Below, piece by piece: positions 17,747 to 26,035 of a stretch of 64,000 nucleotides of DNA. A program made the translations under genes and the position numbers. This DNA comes from Nocardioides sp. SYSU D00065. GTDB lineage: Bacteria > Actinomycetota > Actinomycetes > Propionibacteriales > Nocardioidaceae. The DNA lies in NCBI RefSeq assembly GCF_017916425.1, contig NZ_JAFMSX010000002.1, positions 676,413 to 740,412 of the forward strand, written 5' to 3'. Within the stretch, counting starts at the first letter, position 1. Every line of letters begins with the position of its first letter. The notes below the pieces were generated by a model. It ran no database searches. It saw only the letters and a program-made list of their open reading frames with translations, and was not told the origin of the DNA.

Positions 17747-18978
17747 CCACCGCACCCAACCCCGACCCGAACGCCGGCCCCAGCCGCCACCCCGACGCCA
17801 GTCGGGAGCGCGGCGGCGACGCCCCCTGGCTGCTCGTCACCCGGCGCGAGATCGTCTCGCGCATCACCGACAAGTCGTTCCTCATCGGCACCGTGCTCAT
17901 GGTGGCGATGCTGGTCGGCTTCATCGGCTTCACCGCCTGGCAGGAGGAGCGCACCAGCGAGGTCACCCTCGGAGCCACCCCCGAGGCCGTCGCGATGGCC
18001 GAGGCCGTCGCCGCGGGGGCGCCCGAGGTGGACGACAAGGTCGAGGTCACCGTCGAGGAGCTCGCCGACGACGCCGCGGCAGAGGACGCGCTGCGCGAGG
18101 ACGAGGTCGACGCCTGGCTGCACCCGGCCGACGACGGCTGGCAGCTGACCTCGGAGTCCAGCGAGCAGGACGCCCTGACCGAGGTCACCCGCGCCGTGGT
18201 CCGCCAGCAGGTGCTGACCGAGAACGCCGCCGGCGCCGGCACCTCGGTGGAGGCGCTCGAAGCCGGCAGCGCCGTGTCGACGGACTTCCTGCGCGGTGAC
18301 GCCGAGAAGGCGGCCGTGGCGCAGGCCGTGGGCTTCGTGTTCGTCTTCCTCTTCTACTTCGCAGCGCTCGTCTTCGGCATGCAGCTCGCCTCGTCGGTGA
18401 TCGAGGAGAAGCAGAGCCGCATCGTGGAGATCATCGCCGCCGCGATCCCGCTGCGACACCTGCTGGCGGGCAAGGTGCTCGGCAACACCGCGCTGGCGAT
18501 GATCCAGCTGCTCGTCTACCTCGTCGTGGGACTGGTCGGGCTCGCCTTCACCTCCTACAAGTCCTACGTCCCGGACCTGTCCGGCCCGACCGTCTGGTTC
18601 GTGCTCTTCTTCCTCGCCGGCTTCGTCGCGCTCGCCTGCCTGTGGGCGGTGGCCGGCTCGCTGGCCTCGCGCACCGAGGACCTCCAGGCCACCTCCACCC
18701 CGCTGACGATGCTGATGCTCGTCATGTTCTTCGGCGGCATCTCCCTCGACGGCCGCGGGCAGGTCATCGCGTCCTTCGTCCCGCCGGTGTCGGCGGTGGT
18801 GATGCCCAAGCGGATCCTGGCCGGCGGCGTCGAGTGGTGGGAGCCGCTCCTGGCCCTGGGCCTGCTGGCGGCGTTCGCCGTGGTCACCGTGGCGATCGGC
18901 GAGCGCCTCTACCGCCGCGCGCTGCTCCAGACCGGCGGACGGGTCACCCTGCGCCAGGCGTGGTCCACCGCCGAGTGA
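17743..18978 (+). CDS. ABC transporter permease, NatB-like (ABC-2 family)
   Basis: 411 residues. One transmembrane helix near residue 45 is followed by a large acidic extracytoplasmic region (about residues 65-190), then five hydrophobic segments in the C-terminal half. The motif SSVIEEKQSRIVEIIAAAIPLRHLLAGK is the conserved cytoplasmic coupling helix of NatB/ABC-2 permeases. The first 25 residues are Pro/Asn-rich and disordered. It is co-translated with the ATPase through an ATGA overlap. The substrate is unknown. Confidence 0.92.
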   Translation: MTTAPNPDPNAGPSRHPDASRERGGDAPWLLVTRREIVSRITDKSFLIGTVLMVAMLVGFIGFTAWQEERTSEVTLGATPEAVAMAEAVAAGAPEVDDKVEVTVEELADDAAAEDALREDEVDAWLHPADDGWQLTSESSEQDALTEVTRAVVRQQVLTENAAGAGTSVEALEAGSAVSTDFLRGDAEKAAVAQAVGFVFVFLFYFAALVFGMQLASSVIEEKQSRIVEIIAAAIPLRHLLAGKVLGNTALAMIQLLVYLVVGLVGLAFTSYKSYVPDLSGPTVWFVLFFLAGFVALACLWAVAGSLASRTEDLQATSTPLTMLMLVMFFGGISLDGRGQVIASFVPPVSAVVMPKRILAGGVEWWEPLLALGLLAAFAVVTVAIGERLYRRALLQTGGRVTLRQAWSTAE

Positions 18979-18987
18979 GGACGGGCG

Positions 18988-19013
18988 GGTCCGGGACCTG
19001 TCGCGGGTGCGAC
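18988..19013. terminator. Twin short stem-loops between convergent genes
   Basis: GGTCC/GGACC around one G (18988-18998) and GTCGC/GCGAC around four bases (19000-19013) fill the 36-base gap between the converging permease and the VTT-type membrane gene. There is no T-run, so any terminator action is a guess. Confidence 0.3.
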
Positions 19014-19014
19014 C

Positions 19015-19473
19015 TCAGAACAGGTGCAGCAGCGACGAGGTCCCGGACACGACCGCCCAGAACCGCAGGCCGCGGCCCAGCGCGCCGGTGACGAGGAAGA
19101 TCCAGAAGGGCACCCGCAGGACACCGGCCAGCACCGCGGTGACGGCGTACGGCGGGAAGCCGGTGGCGGCGGAGAAGAACAGCAGGGCGGCCGTGAACCA
19201 CGGCCGCCCCTCCGCGCGCGCGTGCCACTTCTCCAGCGACGCCTTGGCCTTGGGCTTCTCCAGGTGGCGGTTGACCCACCGGGCGCGGTCGGCGTGCATG
19301 CCGCCCCAGTACCAGAGGACCTTGCCGACCATCTGGCCGATGGTGGCGGAGATGATCAGGCCCCACATGAACGATGGGGAGCGGCTCACGGCGACCGCGA
19401 GGATGGCCTCGATGTTGATGAGCGGGAACAGGGCGGAGCCGATCGAGGCTCCCATCACGCTCCAGAAGAGCAT
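19015..19473 (-). CDS. Small VTT/YqaA-like (DedA-related) membrane protein
   Basis: 152 residues. Hydrophobic segments are MLFWSVMGASIGSALFPLI, MWGLIISATIGQMVGKVLWYW, PWFTAALLFFSAATGFPP and VPFWIFLVTGALGRGLRFW. The GFPPYAV and GALGRGLRFW motifs belong to the VTT (SNARE-associated/DedA) family, which includes lipid scramblases; the function here is not established. Its ATG overlaps the TGA of the upstream CDP-alcohol phosphatidyltransferase gene (TGATG), so the two are coupled and a lipid-related role is reasonable. Confidence 0.8.
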   Translation of the reverse strand: MLFWSVMGASIGSALFPLINIEAILAVAVSRSPSFMWGLIISATIGQMVGKVLWYWGGMHADRARWVNRHLEKPKAKASLEKWHARAEGRPWFTAALLFFSAATGFPPYAVTAVLAGVLRVPFWIFLVTGALGRGLRFWAVVSGTSSLLHLF

Positions 19474-20111
19474 CAGCCGCGGTCCCCGGGCACGGGCAGC
19501 CCGATGCGCACGAGGCGGTGCAGCGAGACGCACTTGAGGACCAGCAGGGCGGTCGCGATCGCCAGGCCGACCCACATCCACCCGGTGACCAGCAGCAGCA
19601 CCGCGAACAGCGCGCTGTTGACGGCCTTGGCGGGCTTGGACCAGTTCCACAGCCACAGCGGCCGGTCGACGACGAAGAAGTAGTTGGGGCTGCGTACGGG
19701 CCACGCCAGGAACGCGATCGACAAGAAGCAGTCGACGACCATGAACTCGGCCAGGTAGACGAAGATCGCCGGCGAGAGGTCCGGCTGCAGCCACGCCAGG
19801 CCGATGTAGAACGCGGCGGCGTTGAGCCGGTCGCAGAGGACGTCCAGGGTCGCGCCGACGCGGGTCTCGCAGTCGCGCACCCTGGCCCAGAAGCCGTCGA
19901 GCATGTCGCCGACCCAGTAGACGGCCAATGCGGCGACCAGGAGGGACAGGCTGTCCTGGTGCGCGGCGAGGGCGGCGAGCACGACCGAGATCACGGTCCG
20001 CACCGCGGTGATGATGGTCGCGCCGGTCAGCAGCCGCTCGTCGCGGACGCCGTAGCGGTTCTCGGGGTCGGGGACGGGCTGCGCCTGCACCGTGCCCACC
20101 CTGCTCCCCAC
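19473..20111 (-). CDS. CDP-alcohol phosphatidyltransferase family protein
   Basis: 212 residues. The full family active-site pattern is visible around residues 69-94: DMLDGFWAR, then a Gly eight residues on, then two Asp spaced by three (GATLDVLCD). Enzymes of this type transfer a phosphatidyl or similar group from a CDP-alcohol to an alcohol in the membrane. There are about four to five further hydrophobic helices. The acceptor is unknown. TAGCAT on the minus strand lies eight bases before the GTG. It is coupled to the downstream VTT-type gene. Maf lies upstream with a 19-base gap. Confidence 0.9.
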   Translation of the reverse strand: MGSRVGTVQAQPVPDPENRYGVRDERLLTGATIITAVRTVISVVLAALAAHQDSLSLLVAALAVYWVGDMLDGFWARVRDCETRVGATLDVLCDRLNAAAFYIGLAWLQPDLSPAIFVYLAEFMVVDCFLSIAFLAWPVRSPNYFFVVDRPLWLWNWSKPAKAVNSALFAVLLLVTGWMWVGLAIATALLVLKCVSLHRLVRIGLPVPGDRG

Positions 20112-20119
20112 GGACGCCG

Positions 20120-20125
20120 ATGCTA
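20120..20125 (-). promoter_or_regulatory. -10 box of the CDP-alcohol phosphatidyltransferase gene
   Basis: TAGCAT on the minus strand, eight bases before the GTG at 20111, inside the short gap after maf. A near-leaderless transcript is likely. Confidence 0.45.
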
Positions 20126-20130
20126 GCGGG

Positions 20131-20730
20131 TCACGTCCACAGCTCGGGCCACACGTGGCCGAGCTCGAGCACGAGCTCGCGCAGCAGGGGCAGGCTGACG
20201 CCGACCACGTTGTGGTGGTCGCCCTCGATCCGGGTCACGAAGGCGCCCCCGATGCCGTCGATGGTGAACGCGCCCGCGACGTGCAGCGGCTCGCCCGTGG
20301 CGACGTACGCCTCGATCTCGGCGTCGTCGACGTCGGCGAAGTGCACTGTGGTCGACCCGGTGGCGGCCGCCACCCGGCCGCTGGCCACGTCGCGCAGGCA
20401 GTGCCCGCTGTGCAGCACGCCCAAGCGCCCGCGCATCGTCAGCCAGCGGCGGGTCGCCTCGGCGGGGTCGCCCGGCTTGCCGAGCGCCTCCCCGTCGAGC
20501 TCCAGCACCGAGTCGCAGCCCAGCACCAGCGCGTCGGCTGGCACCTCGTCGCGCCCCGCCACGGCGGCGCACTTGAGCTCGGCGAGCTGAAGCGCGAGCT
20601 CGGCCGGAGGCAGGCCGGTCAGGCGGGACTCGTCGACGCCGCTGACGATCACGATCGGGTCGAGCCCGGCCGCGCGGAGCGTCGCGAGCCGCGCCGGGGA
20701 GGCGGAGGCCAGCACCAGCGGGGTCGTCAC
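20131..20730 (-). CDS. maf: Maf-family nucleoside triphosphate pyrophosphatase
   Basis: 199 residues, the usual length. The N-terminus VLASASPARLATLRAAGL is the Maf signature (SxSPxR). VLGCDSVLELDGEALGKP supplies the catalytic Asp, and TGEPLHVAGAFTIDGIGG the later conserved stretch. Family members hydrolyse non-canonical or modified NTPs and act as house-cleaning enzymes in the cytosol. The GTG start overlaps the stop of the DUF885 gene. In M. tuberculosis the orthologue also sits next to the accE-accD-birA cluster, which is consistent with the neighbours here. Confidence 0.93.
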   Translation of the reverse strand: MTTPLVLASASPARLATLRAAGLDPIVIVSGVDESRLTGLPPAELALQLAELKCAAVAGRDEVPADALVLGCDSVLELDGEALGKPGDPAEATRRWLTMRGRLGVLHSGHCLRDVASGRVAAATGSTTVHFADVDDAEIEAYVATGEPLHVAGAFTIDGIGGAFVTRIEGDHHNVVGVSLPLLRELVLELGHVWPELWT

Positions 20731-22415
20731 AGCCGCTCCAGCGCCGCGCGCAGCGGGTCGAGCCCGAGCGAGCCGAGGTCGAGCGCCGCCCGGTGGAACG
20801 CCTTGAGGTCGAAGGCGTCGCCCTGCCGCTCCTGCACGCTCGCGCGGGCCTCGAGCCAGATGCGCTCGCCGACCTTGTAGGACGGCGCCTGCCCCGGCAG
20901 GCCGAGGTAGCGCTTGACCTCGAACTGGATGACCTCGTCGTCCATCCGGCAGTGCAGCCGCATGAACTCCAGTCCCAGCTCGGGCGTCCAGGTCTCGCCG
21001 GGGTGGAAGGCGGTCCCGCCGGGACCGAGCCGGTTGTCCTCGGGGATCGTCAGCTCGAGGTGCATGCCGATGTCGACGATCACCCGCGCCGCCCGCATCG
21101 ACTGCGCGTCGAGCATGCCGAGGAGGTCGGCCGGGTCGGCGAGGAAGCCGAGCTCCTCCATCAGCCGCTCGGCGTAGAGCGCCCAGCCCTCGCCGTGGCC
21201 GCTGCACCAGCACATCAGCCGCTGCCAGCGGTTGAGGGTGTCGCTGCGGTAGGCGGTCTGGGCGACCTGCAGGTGGTGGCCCGGAACGCCCTCGTGGAAC
21301 ACCGTCGTGACCTCCCGCCAGGGATGGAAGTCCTCGATGCCGTCGGGCACCGACCACCACATCCGACCGGGCCGCACGAAGTCCTCCGACGGGCCGGTGT
21401 AGTAGATCCCGCCGTCGTTGGTGGGGGCGAGCATGCACTCGATGCGCCGGATCGGGTCCGGGATGTCGAAGTGCACGTCGGCCACCGCCTCGATCGTGCG
21501 GTCGGCGAGCTCCTGCATCCAGTCGCGGAACGCCTCGCGGCCGTGGATGACACGGTCGGGGTCGGCGTCGAGGTGCGCGACCGCCGCGTCGACGTCCGCC
21601 CCCGGCAGGATCCGCTCGGCGGTGGCCCGCATGAGGTCGGACAGGCGCTGGAGCTCGCTCCAGCCCCACGCGTAGGTCTCGTCGAGGTCGACCTCGGCGC
21701 CGAGGAAGTAGCGGCTGGCCAGCGCGTACACCTCGCGGCCCACGCCCTCACGCTCCTTGCCCTGCGGCGCGAGCTCGTCGGTGAGGAACACCCCGAACGC
21801 CGCCGTGGCCGCGCTCGCGGCCCCGGCCAGCGCGCGCAGGTCGGTGCGATCGCCGGCGTCGAGCCGGTCGACCAGGCCGAGGTAGAAGTCGCCCGCCTCG
21901 CCGGCCTGCCCGGTCCAGCGGCGCACCTGCTCGGCCACCTCGACGTACTGCCGGGCGGCGACGACGTGCCCCTTGGCGGCCTCCTCGGTGAGGGTGACCC
22001 GCAGGCCCTCGAGGGCTGCCGGCACCGCCGCGAGCCGGTCCGCGATCGCGGCGACGGCGTCCTCGCCCTCGGTGGGCATCAGGTCGAACACGCCGCGGAT
22101 CTCGTGCAGCGGGCTCCACAGCACCGACATCCGCGAGCGGTTGACGCCGGCCTCCTCGAGCTCGATCTCGAGGCGGGTGCGCTCCAGGAACGCGTCGCGG
22201 GCCGCCGCCTCGCGGTCGTCGACCGGCGTGGCCGCCTCGACCGCCGCCACGGCCGCGCGGGCGAGCGCCTCGCGCGAGTCGAACCCGGCGGGGGAGTAGT
22301 CGGTCATCTCGTGCTCGTGGCCGGCGACCCCGAGCGAGGTGGCCGTCAGTGGGTCGAGGGCGCAGTAGTCGTCGACGTAGGCGTCGCAGAGGGCATCGAT
22401 CGTGCGTTCGGTCAC
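20727..22415 (-). CDS. DUF885 family (putative metal-dependent peptidase/hydrolase)
   Basis: 562 residues. The conserved FHEGVPGHHLQ motif around residue 375 is a HExxGHH-type zinc-binding site; DUF885 proteins are distant M3-like metallopeptidases of unproven substrate. Other family stretches are GIYYTGPS and the C-terminal QAPSYKVGERIWLEAR. There is no signal peptide, so it is probably cytosolic. The GTG at 22415 is chosen because TAGGGT lies seven bases upstream and the family alignment starts there; a longer reading to 22631 would translate the upstream hairpin repeats. A five-unit repeat array begins 36 bases behind the -10 box. Confidence 0.85.
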   Translation of the reverse strand: MTERTIDALCDAYVDDYCALDPLTATSLGVAGHEHEMTDYSPAGFDSREALARAAVAAVEAATPVDDREAAARDAFLERTRLEIELEEAGVNRSRMSVLWSPLHEIRGVFDLMPTEGEDAVAAIADRLAAVPAALEGLRVTLTEEAAKGHVVAARQYVEVAEQVRRWTGQAGEAGDFYLGLVDRLDAGDRTDLRALAGAASAATAAFGVFLTDELAPQGKEREGVGREVYALASRYFLGAEVDLDETYAWGWSELQRLSDLMRATAERILPGADVDAAVAHLDADPDRVIHGREAFRDWMQELADRTIEAVADVHFDIPDPIRRIECMLAPTNDGGIYYTGPSEDFVRPGRMWWSVPDGIEDFHPWREVTTVFHEGVPGHHLQVAQTAYRSDTLNRWQRLMCWCSGHGEGWALYAERLMEELGFLADPADLLGMLDAQSMRAARVIVDIGMHLELTIPEDNRLGPGGTAFHPGETWTPELGLEFMRLHCRMDDEVIQFEVKRYLGLPGQAPSYKVGERIWLEARASVQERQGDAFDLKAFHRAALDLGSLGLDPLRAALERL

Positions 22416-22422
22416 GTCGGCG

Positions 22423-22428
22423 ACCCTA
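22423..22428 (-). promoter_or_regulatory. -10 box of the DUF885 gene (leaderless start)
   Basis: TAGGGT on the minus strand, seven bases before the GTG at 22415. Confidence 0.5.
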
Positions 22429-22463
22429 GCCTCCGACGCGAGGCGGGCGTCGGCCTCGCCCGG

Positions 22464-22762
22464 AGCGGTGCGTGAGCCACATTCGTACGGCGGAGGATGT
22501 GGTTGGCTCACCGCCGCCTCGCCCCAGCGGTGCGTCAGCCACATTCGTACGCCCGACGATGTGGTTGGCTCACCGCCGCCTCGCCCGAGCGGTGCGTGAG
22601 CCACATTCGTACGCCGGAAGATGTGGCTCACTCACCGCTGCCCCGCCCGAGCGGTGCGTCAGCCACATTCGTACGCCCGAAGATGTGGTTGGCTCACGGC
22701 CGCCCCGCCCCAGCGGTGCGTCAGCCACATTCGTACGCCCGAAGATGTGGCTGACTCACCGC
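22464..22762. repeat. Five-unit tandem array of 62-bp hairpin repeats
   Basis: Units start at 22464, 22526, 22588, 22650 and 22712, an exact 62-base period. Each has a palindromic core of about 51 bases and a linker of 10-11 bases (cgcctcgcccc-like). In every core an outer arm AGCGGTG faces CACCGC (CACGGC in unit 4) and an inner arm CCACAT faces ATGTGG. In unit 3 the middle of the stem is GTGAGCC/GGCTCAC and in unit 5 GTCAGCC/GGCTGAC, a compensated G/C swap that keeps pairing. The array fills most of the only gap over 300 bases (22416-22812), between accE and the DUF885 promoter. No gene is visible in the gap. A solo relative lies at 58373. Confidence 0.9.
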
Positions 22763-22812
22763 CCGGCACGCCAGCGCCGCCAGTCACGCCAGCGCACGCC
22801 CGATCGCCGAGC

Positions 22813-23031
22813 TCAGCCGGGCAGCCCGCTCGCGCGCCAGCCGCCGGGACCGCTGCGGTGGGTCCGCCGTACCACCCGGGCCGGGTCGCTCCACGACGGC
22901 CGCGGCCGCGGTGCCGAAGCCGCGCCGGTCGGTCCGAGCGCCGAGAGGGCCGCCACCAGGGCGGCCACCTCCTCGTCCGTGGCGTCGGCGTTGAGGACCC
23001 GCAGGACGGGTGGGTGCTCCGGCTCGCTCAC
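22813..23031 (-). CDS. accE: Acyl-CoA carboxylase epsilon subunit
   Basis: 72 residues. The N-terminal half ([25 protein letters not shown]) is the characteristic short epsilon fold: a strand followed by a helix rich in EVAALVA. The C-terminal half is basic and Pro/Trp-containing ([11 protein letters not shown]), as in AccE5. These small proteins bind the beta subunit and activate or stabilise actinobacterial acyl-CoA carboxylases. The GTG start overlaps the accD stop by four bases, so they are coupled. The hairpin array follows 50 bases after its stop. Confidence 0.85.
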   Translation of the reverse strand: MSEPEHPPVLRVLNADATDEEVAALVAALSALGPTGAASAPRPRPSWSDPARVVRRTHRSGPGGWRASGLPG

Positions 23032-24647
23032 AGCGGGATGTTCCCGTGCTTCTTGGGCGGGAGCGTCTCGCGCTTGGAGCGCAGCAGGCGCAGGGAGCGC
23101 ACGATCTCGATGCGCGTCTCGTGCGGGGCGATGACCGCGTCGACGTAGCCGCGCTCGGCCGCGACGTAGGGGTTGGCGAGCGTGGTCTCGTACTCGTCGA
23201 TGAGCTCGGCACGCTTCGCCTCGACGTCGCCGCCCTCGGCCTCGATCGCGGCAAGGGTCTTGCGGTGCAGGATGTTGGCCGCGCCCTGGGCGCCCATGAC
23301 GGCGATCTGCGCGGTGGGCCAGGCGACGTTGATGTCGGCCCCGAGGTGCTTGGACCCCATCACGTCGTACGCGCCGCCGTAGGCCTTGCGGGTGATGATC
23401 GTGACCAGGGGGACGGTGGCCTCGGCGTAGGCGTAGATGAGCTTGGCGCCGCGGCGGATGATCCCGTCCCACTCCTGGTCGGTGCCGGGCAGGAAGCCGG
23501 GTACGTCGACGAAGGTCAGCACCGGCAGGTTGAACGCGTCGCAGAAGCGCACGAACCGGGCGGCCTTCTCCGAGGCGTCGATGTCGAGCGTGCCGGCGAA
23601 CTGCATCGGCTGGTTGGCCACGACGCCGACCGAGCGGCCCTCGACGCGGCCGAAGCCGACGATGATGTTGGGGGCGAACAGCTCCTGGACCTCGAGGAAC
23701 TCCTCGTCGTCGAGCACGGCGGTGATGACGTCGTGCATGTCGTAGGGCTGGTTGGGGCTGTCGGGGATGAGTGTGTCCAGGGTCCGGTCGAGGTCGGTGA
23801 CCTCCATCTCCGGCGTCTCGTCCAGCTCCGGAGAGGGATCCAGGTTGTTCTGCGGGAGGTAGGACAGCATCGCTTTGACGTAGTCGATGGCGTCCTGCTC
23901 GTCCGAGGCCAGGTAGTGGGCGTTGCCGGACTTCGTGTTGTGGGTCCGCGCGCCGCCGAGCTCTTCCATGGTGACGTCCTCGCCGGTGACGGTCTTGATG
24001 ACGTCGGGGCCGGTGATGAACATCGCCGAGGTCTGGTCGACCATGACGGTGAAGTCGGTGACGGCGGGGGAGTAGACGTGCCCGCCGGCGCAGTTGCCCA
24101 TGATCAGGCTGATCTGGGGGATCACACCCGAGGCGTGCACGTTGCGGCGGAAGATCTCGCCGTAGAGCCCCAGCGAGACCACGCCCTCCTGGATGCGGGC
24201 CCCGGCGCCCTCGTTGATGCCGATGATCGGGCAGCCGGTCTTGATCGCGAGGTCCATCACCTTGGTGATCTTCTCGCCGTAGACCTCGCCCAGGGAGCCG
24301 CCGAAGACGGTGAAGTCCTGGCTGAACACGCACACCATCCGGCCGTCGACCTCGCCGTAGCCGGTCACCACGCCGTCGCCGTAGGGGCGGGTCCTCTCCA
24401 GCCCGAACGCGGTCGAGCGGTGCCGGGCCAGCTCGTCGAGCTCGACGAACGTCCCCTCGTCGAAGAGCATCTCGATGCGCTCGCGGGCCGTCCGCCGGCC
24501 CTTGGCGTGCTGCTTCTCGATCGCCTTCGCCGAGCCCGCGTGGATCGCCTCGTCGAGGCGCCGCTCGAGGTCGGCGAGCTTGCCCGCGGTCGTGTGGACG
24601 TCGATCTCTGGGGGGACGTCGGTGCCCTCACCCGGCTGTGCACTCAC
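23028..24647 (-). CDS. accD5: Acyl-CoA (propionyl-CoA) carboxylase beta subunit
   Basis: 539 residues, a carboxyltransferase that moves CO2 from carboxybiotin to acyl-CoA. The two crotonase-like halves are visible: the N-terminal acyl-CoA site [13 protein letters not shown] with [12 protein letters not shown], and the C-terminal biotin site [23 protein letters not shown] with [23 protein letters not shown] (shown here as two separate motifs). This pattern fits the propionyl-CoA-type AccD5/PccB. The GTG at 24647 has AGGAGG seven bases upstream. It is coupled to accE; its alpha partner is probably AccA3, and BirA is divergent next door. Confidence 0.95.
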   Translation of the reverse strand: MSAQPGEGTDVPPEIDVHTTAGKLADLERRLDEAIHAGSAKAIEKQHAKGRRTARERIEMLFDEGTFVELDELARHRSTAFGLERTRPYGDGVVTGYGEVDGRMVCVFSQDFTVFGGSLGEVYGEKITKVMDLAIKTGCPIIGINEGAGARIQEGVVSLGLYGEIFRRNVHASGVIPQISLIMGNCAGGHVYSPAVTDFTVMVDQTSAMFITGPDVIKTVTGEDVTMEELGGARTHNTKSGNAHYLASDEQDAIDYVKAMLSYLPQNNLDPSPELDETPEMEVTDLDRTLDTLIPDSPNQPYDMHDVITAVLDDEEFLEVQELFAPNIIVGFGRVEGRSVGVVANQPMQFAGTLDIDASEKAARFVRFCDAFNLPVLTFVDVPGFLPGTDQEWDGIIRRGAKLIYAYAEATVPLVTIITRKAYGGAYDVMGSKHLGADINVAWPTAQIAVMGAQGAANILHRKTLAAIEAEGGDVEAKRAELIDEYETTLANPYVAAERGYVDAVIAPHETRIEIVRSLRLLRSKRETLPPKKHGNIPL

Positions 24648-24704
24648 GCGGTGGCCTCCTGGTCGTCTCGCACGGGGACGGTGTCCCTGGGGCAATCTAG
24701 TGCC

Positions 24705-25502
24705 ATGACCGACACCCCGGCACCGCGCCCACCGCTCGACCTCGACAGGCTCGTGACCCCCTCCGGGTGGCGGGTCGAGGTGGTGGCACAGACGCCGTCG
24801 ACCAACGCCGTGGTCGCCGAGCGGGCGCGTGCCGGCGAGGAGCCGGGCCTGGTGCTGGTGACCGAGCACCAGACGGCCGGCCGGGGGCGCCTGGACCGGG
24901 TGTGGGAGACGCCGGCGCGGTCGTCGCTGACCTTCTCGGTGCTGCTGCGCCCCGAGCTGCCGCCGTCCGCCTGGTCGTGGCTGCCGCTGCTGACCGGGTA
25001 CGCCGTCCAGGCCGCGCTGGCCGACCGGCTGCCCGAGATCGCGCTGAAGTGGCCCAACGACGTGCTCGTCGACGACGGGTCCGGGGTGGGCCGCAAGGTC
25101 TGCGGGATCCTCGTGGAGCGGATCGAGACCGAGCAGGGGCCGGTGGCGGTCGTGGGCGTGGGGATCAACGTCGACCAGACCCTCGACGAGCTGCCCGTCG
25201 CGGCCGCCACGTCGGTCGCCCTCGAGACCGGCGAGCCGGTCGAGCGCACCGGGTTGCTCGCCCAGGTGCTCGGCTCCCTGCACGGGCTGCAGGGACTCCT
25301 CGACGACACCGAGGCGCTGCGCGGCGCCTACGCCGACGTCTGCGTCACGCTCGGGCGGACGGTCGACGTCCACCTGCCCGGGGGCGACGTACGCCGCGGC
25401 GAGGCGCTCGACATCGACGCGACCGGGGCGCTGGTGGTGGGGACCGACGGCGGCACGCTCACCGTGGCCGCCGGCGACGTGGTGCACGTGCGCCCCGCCT
25501 AG
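24705..25502 (+). CDS. birA: Biotin--[acetyl-CoA-carboxylase] ligase
   Basis: 265 residues. It activates biotin to biotinyl-AMP and transfers it to the Lys in EAMKM of Pyc and AccA3. The visible motifs are the catalytic loop [14 protein letters not shown] (GRGR type), LKWPNDVLV and the GVGINVDQ stretch, followed by a small C-terminal SH3-like domain. There is no N-terminal helix-turn-helix, so it is a monofunctional ligase and not a repressor. CAATCT lies six bases before the ATG, a weak leaderless -10. It is divergent from accD, with 57 bases between the starts. Confidence 0.95.
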   Translation: MTDTPAPRPPLDLDRLVTPSGWRVEVVAQTPSTNAVVAERARAGEEPGLVLVTEHQTAGRGRLDRVWETPARSSLTFSVLLRPELPPSAWSWLPLLTGYAVQAALADRLPEIALKWPNDVLVDDGSGVGRKVCGILVERIETEQGPVAVVGVGINVDQTLDELPVAAATSVALETGEPVERTGLLAQVLGSLHGLQGLLDDTEALRGAYADVCVTLGRTVDVHLPGGDVRRGEALDIDATGALVVGTDGGTLTVAAGDVVHVRPA

Positions 25503-25534
25503 AAGTCGGGTGCACCGGGTGACATGATCGGCGC

Positions 25535-26035
25535 GTGGCCTTCCCGAGCAAGCTCCTCAACGAGGGCGAGCGCGTCGTCGTCTCGACACGCAGCCACCCC
25601 AAGGCGCTGATCGGGCCCGCCGCCGTCCTGGTCCTGGTGGTGGCGGCCGTGCTGGCGCTGAGCACCGTCACGGACTCGACGGCGGTCGGCATGGTCGCGG
25701 GGGTGGTCTCGGTCCTGGTCGTGGCGTGGTTCGTGCTGCGCCCGCTCGTGCTGTGGCTGACCACCACCTACACCTTCACCGACCGCAGGTTCATCAAGCG
25801 CTCCGGATTCATCGCCACCCAGGGGCGCACGATCCCGCTCAACCGCATCAGCGGGGTGGACTTCGAGATCGGGGTCGTCGACCGGATCTTCGGTTGTGGC
25901 ACGCTGGTCGTCTCCGACGCCAGCACCGGCGGCCGGGTGGCGCTGCACGACATCCCCGACGTGGAGCAGGTCCAGCTGCAGGTCTCCGACGAGCTGCACC
26001 GCCTCTCCGCCGACCGCCGCGACGATGGCGCCTGA
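25535..26035 (+). CDS. Bacterial PH (YdbS/bPH_2)-domain membrane protein
   Basis: 166 residues: two transmembrane helices (about residues 24-46 and 50-72) followed by a PH-like domain with the typical [17 protein letters not shown] and [14 protein letters not shown] stretches. Its function is unknown; the family is membrane-anchored with the PH domain inside. The GTG start follows CATGAT by six bases. It lies 32 bases after birA. The next gene starts within its last eleven bases, so co-expression with the adenylate cyclase is likely. The M. tuberculosis equivalent (Rv3278c) sits at the same place next to birA. Confidence 0.85.
   Translation: MAFPSKLLNEGERVVVSTRSHPKALIGPAAVLVLVVAAVLALSTVTDSTAVGMVAGVVSVLVVAWFVLRPLVLWLTTTYTFTDRRFIKRSGFIATQGRTIPLNRISGVDFEIGVVDRIFGCGTLVVSDASTGGRVALHDIPDVEQVQLQVSDELHRLSADRRDDGA

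Noticed and set aside
22415..22631. Upstream extension of the DUF885 gene
   Set aside because: It would translate the hairpin array; the GTG at 22415 has a -10 box seven bases upstream and matches the family start.
22464..22762. A CRISPR array
   Set aside because: The whole 62-base unit is repeated, with no variable spacers between short constant repeats; no cas genes are nearby.
22472..23148. Long open frames running through the hairpin array on both strands
   Set aside because: They translate the 62-base repeat in rotating frames, have no ribosome site or family match, and continue into accE in the wrong frame. The array is better explained as non-coding.
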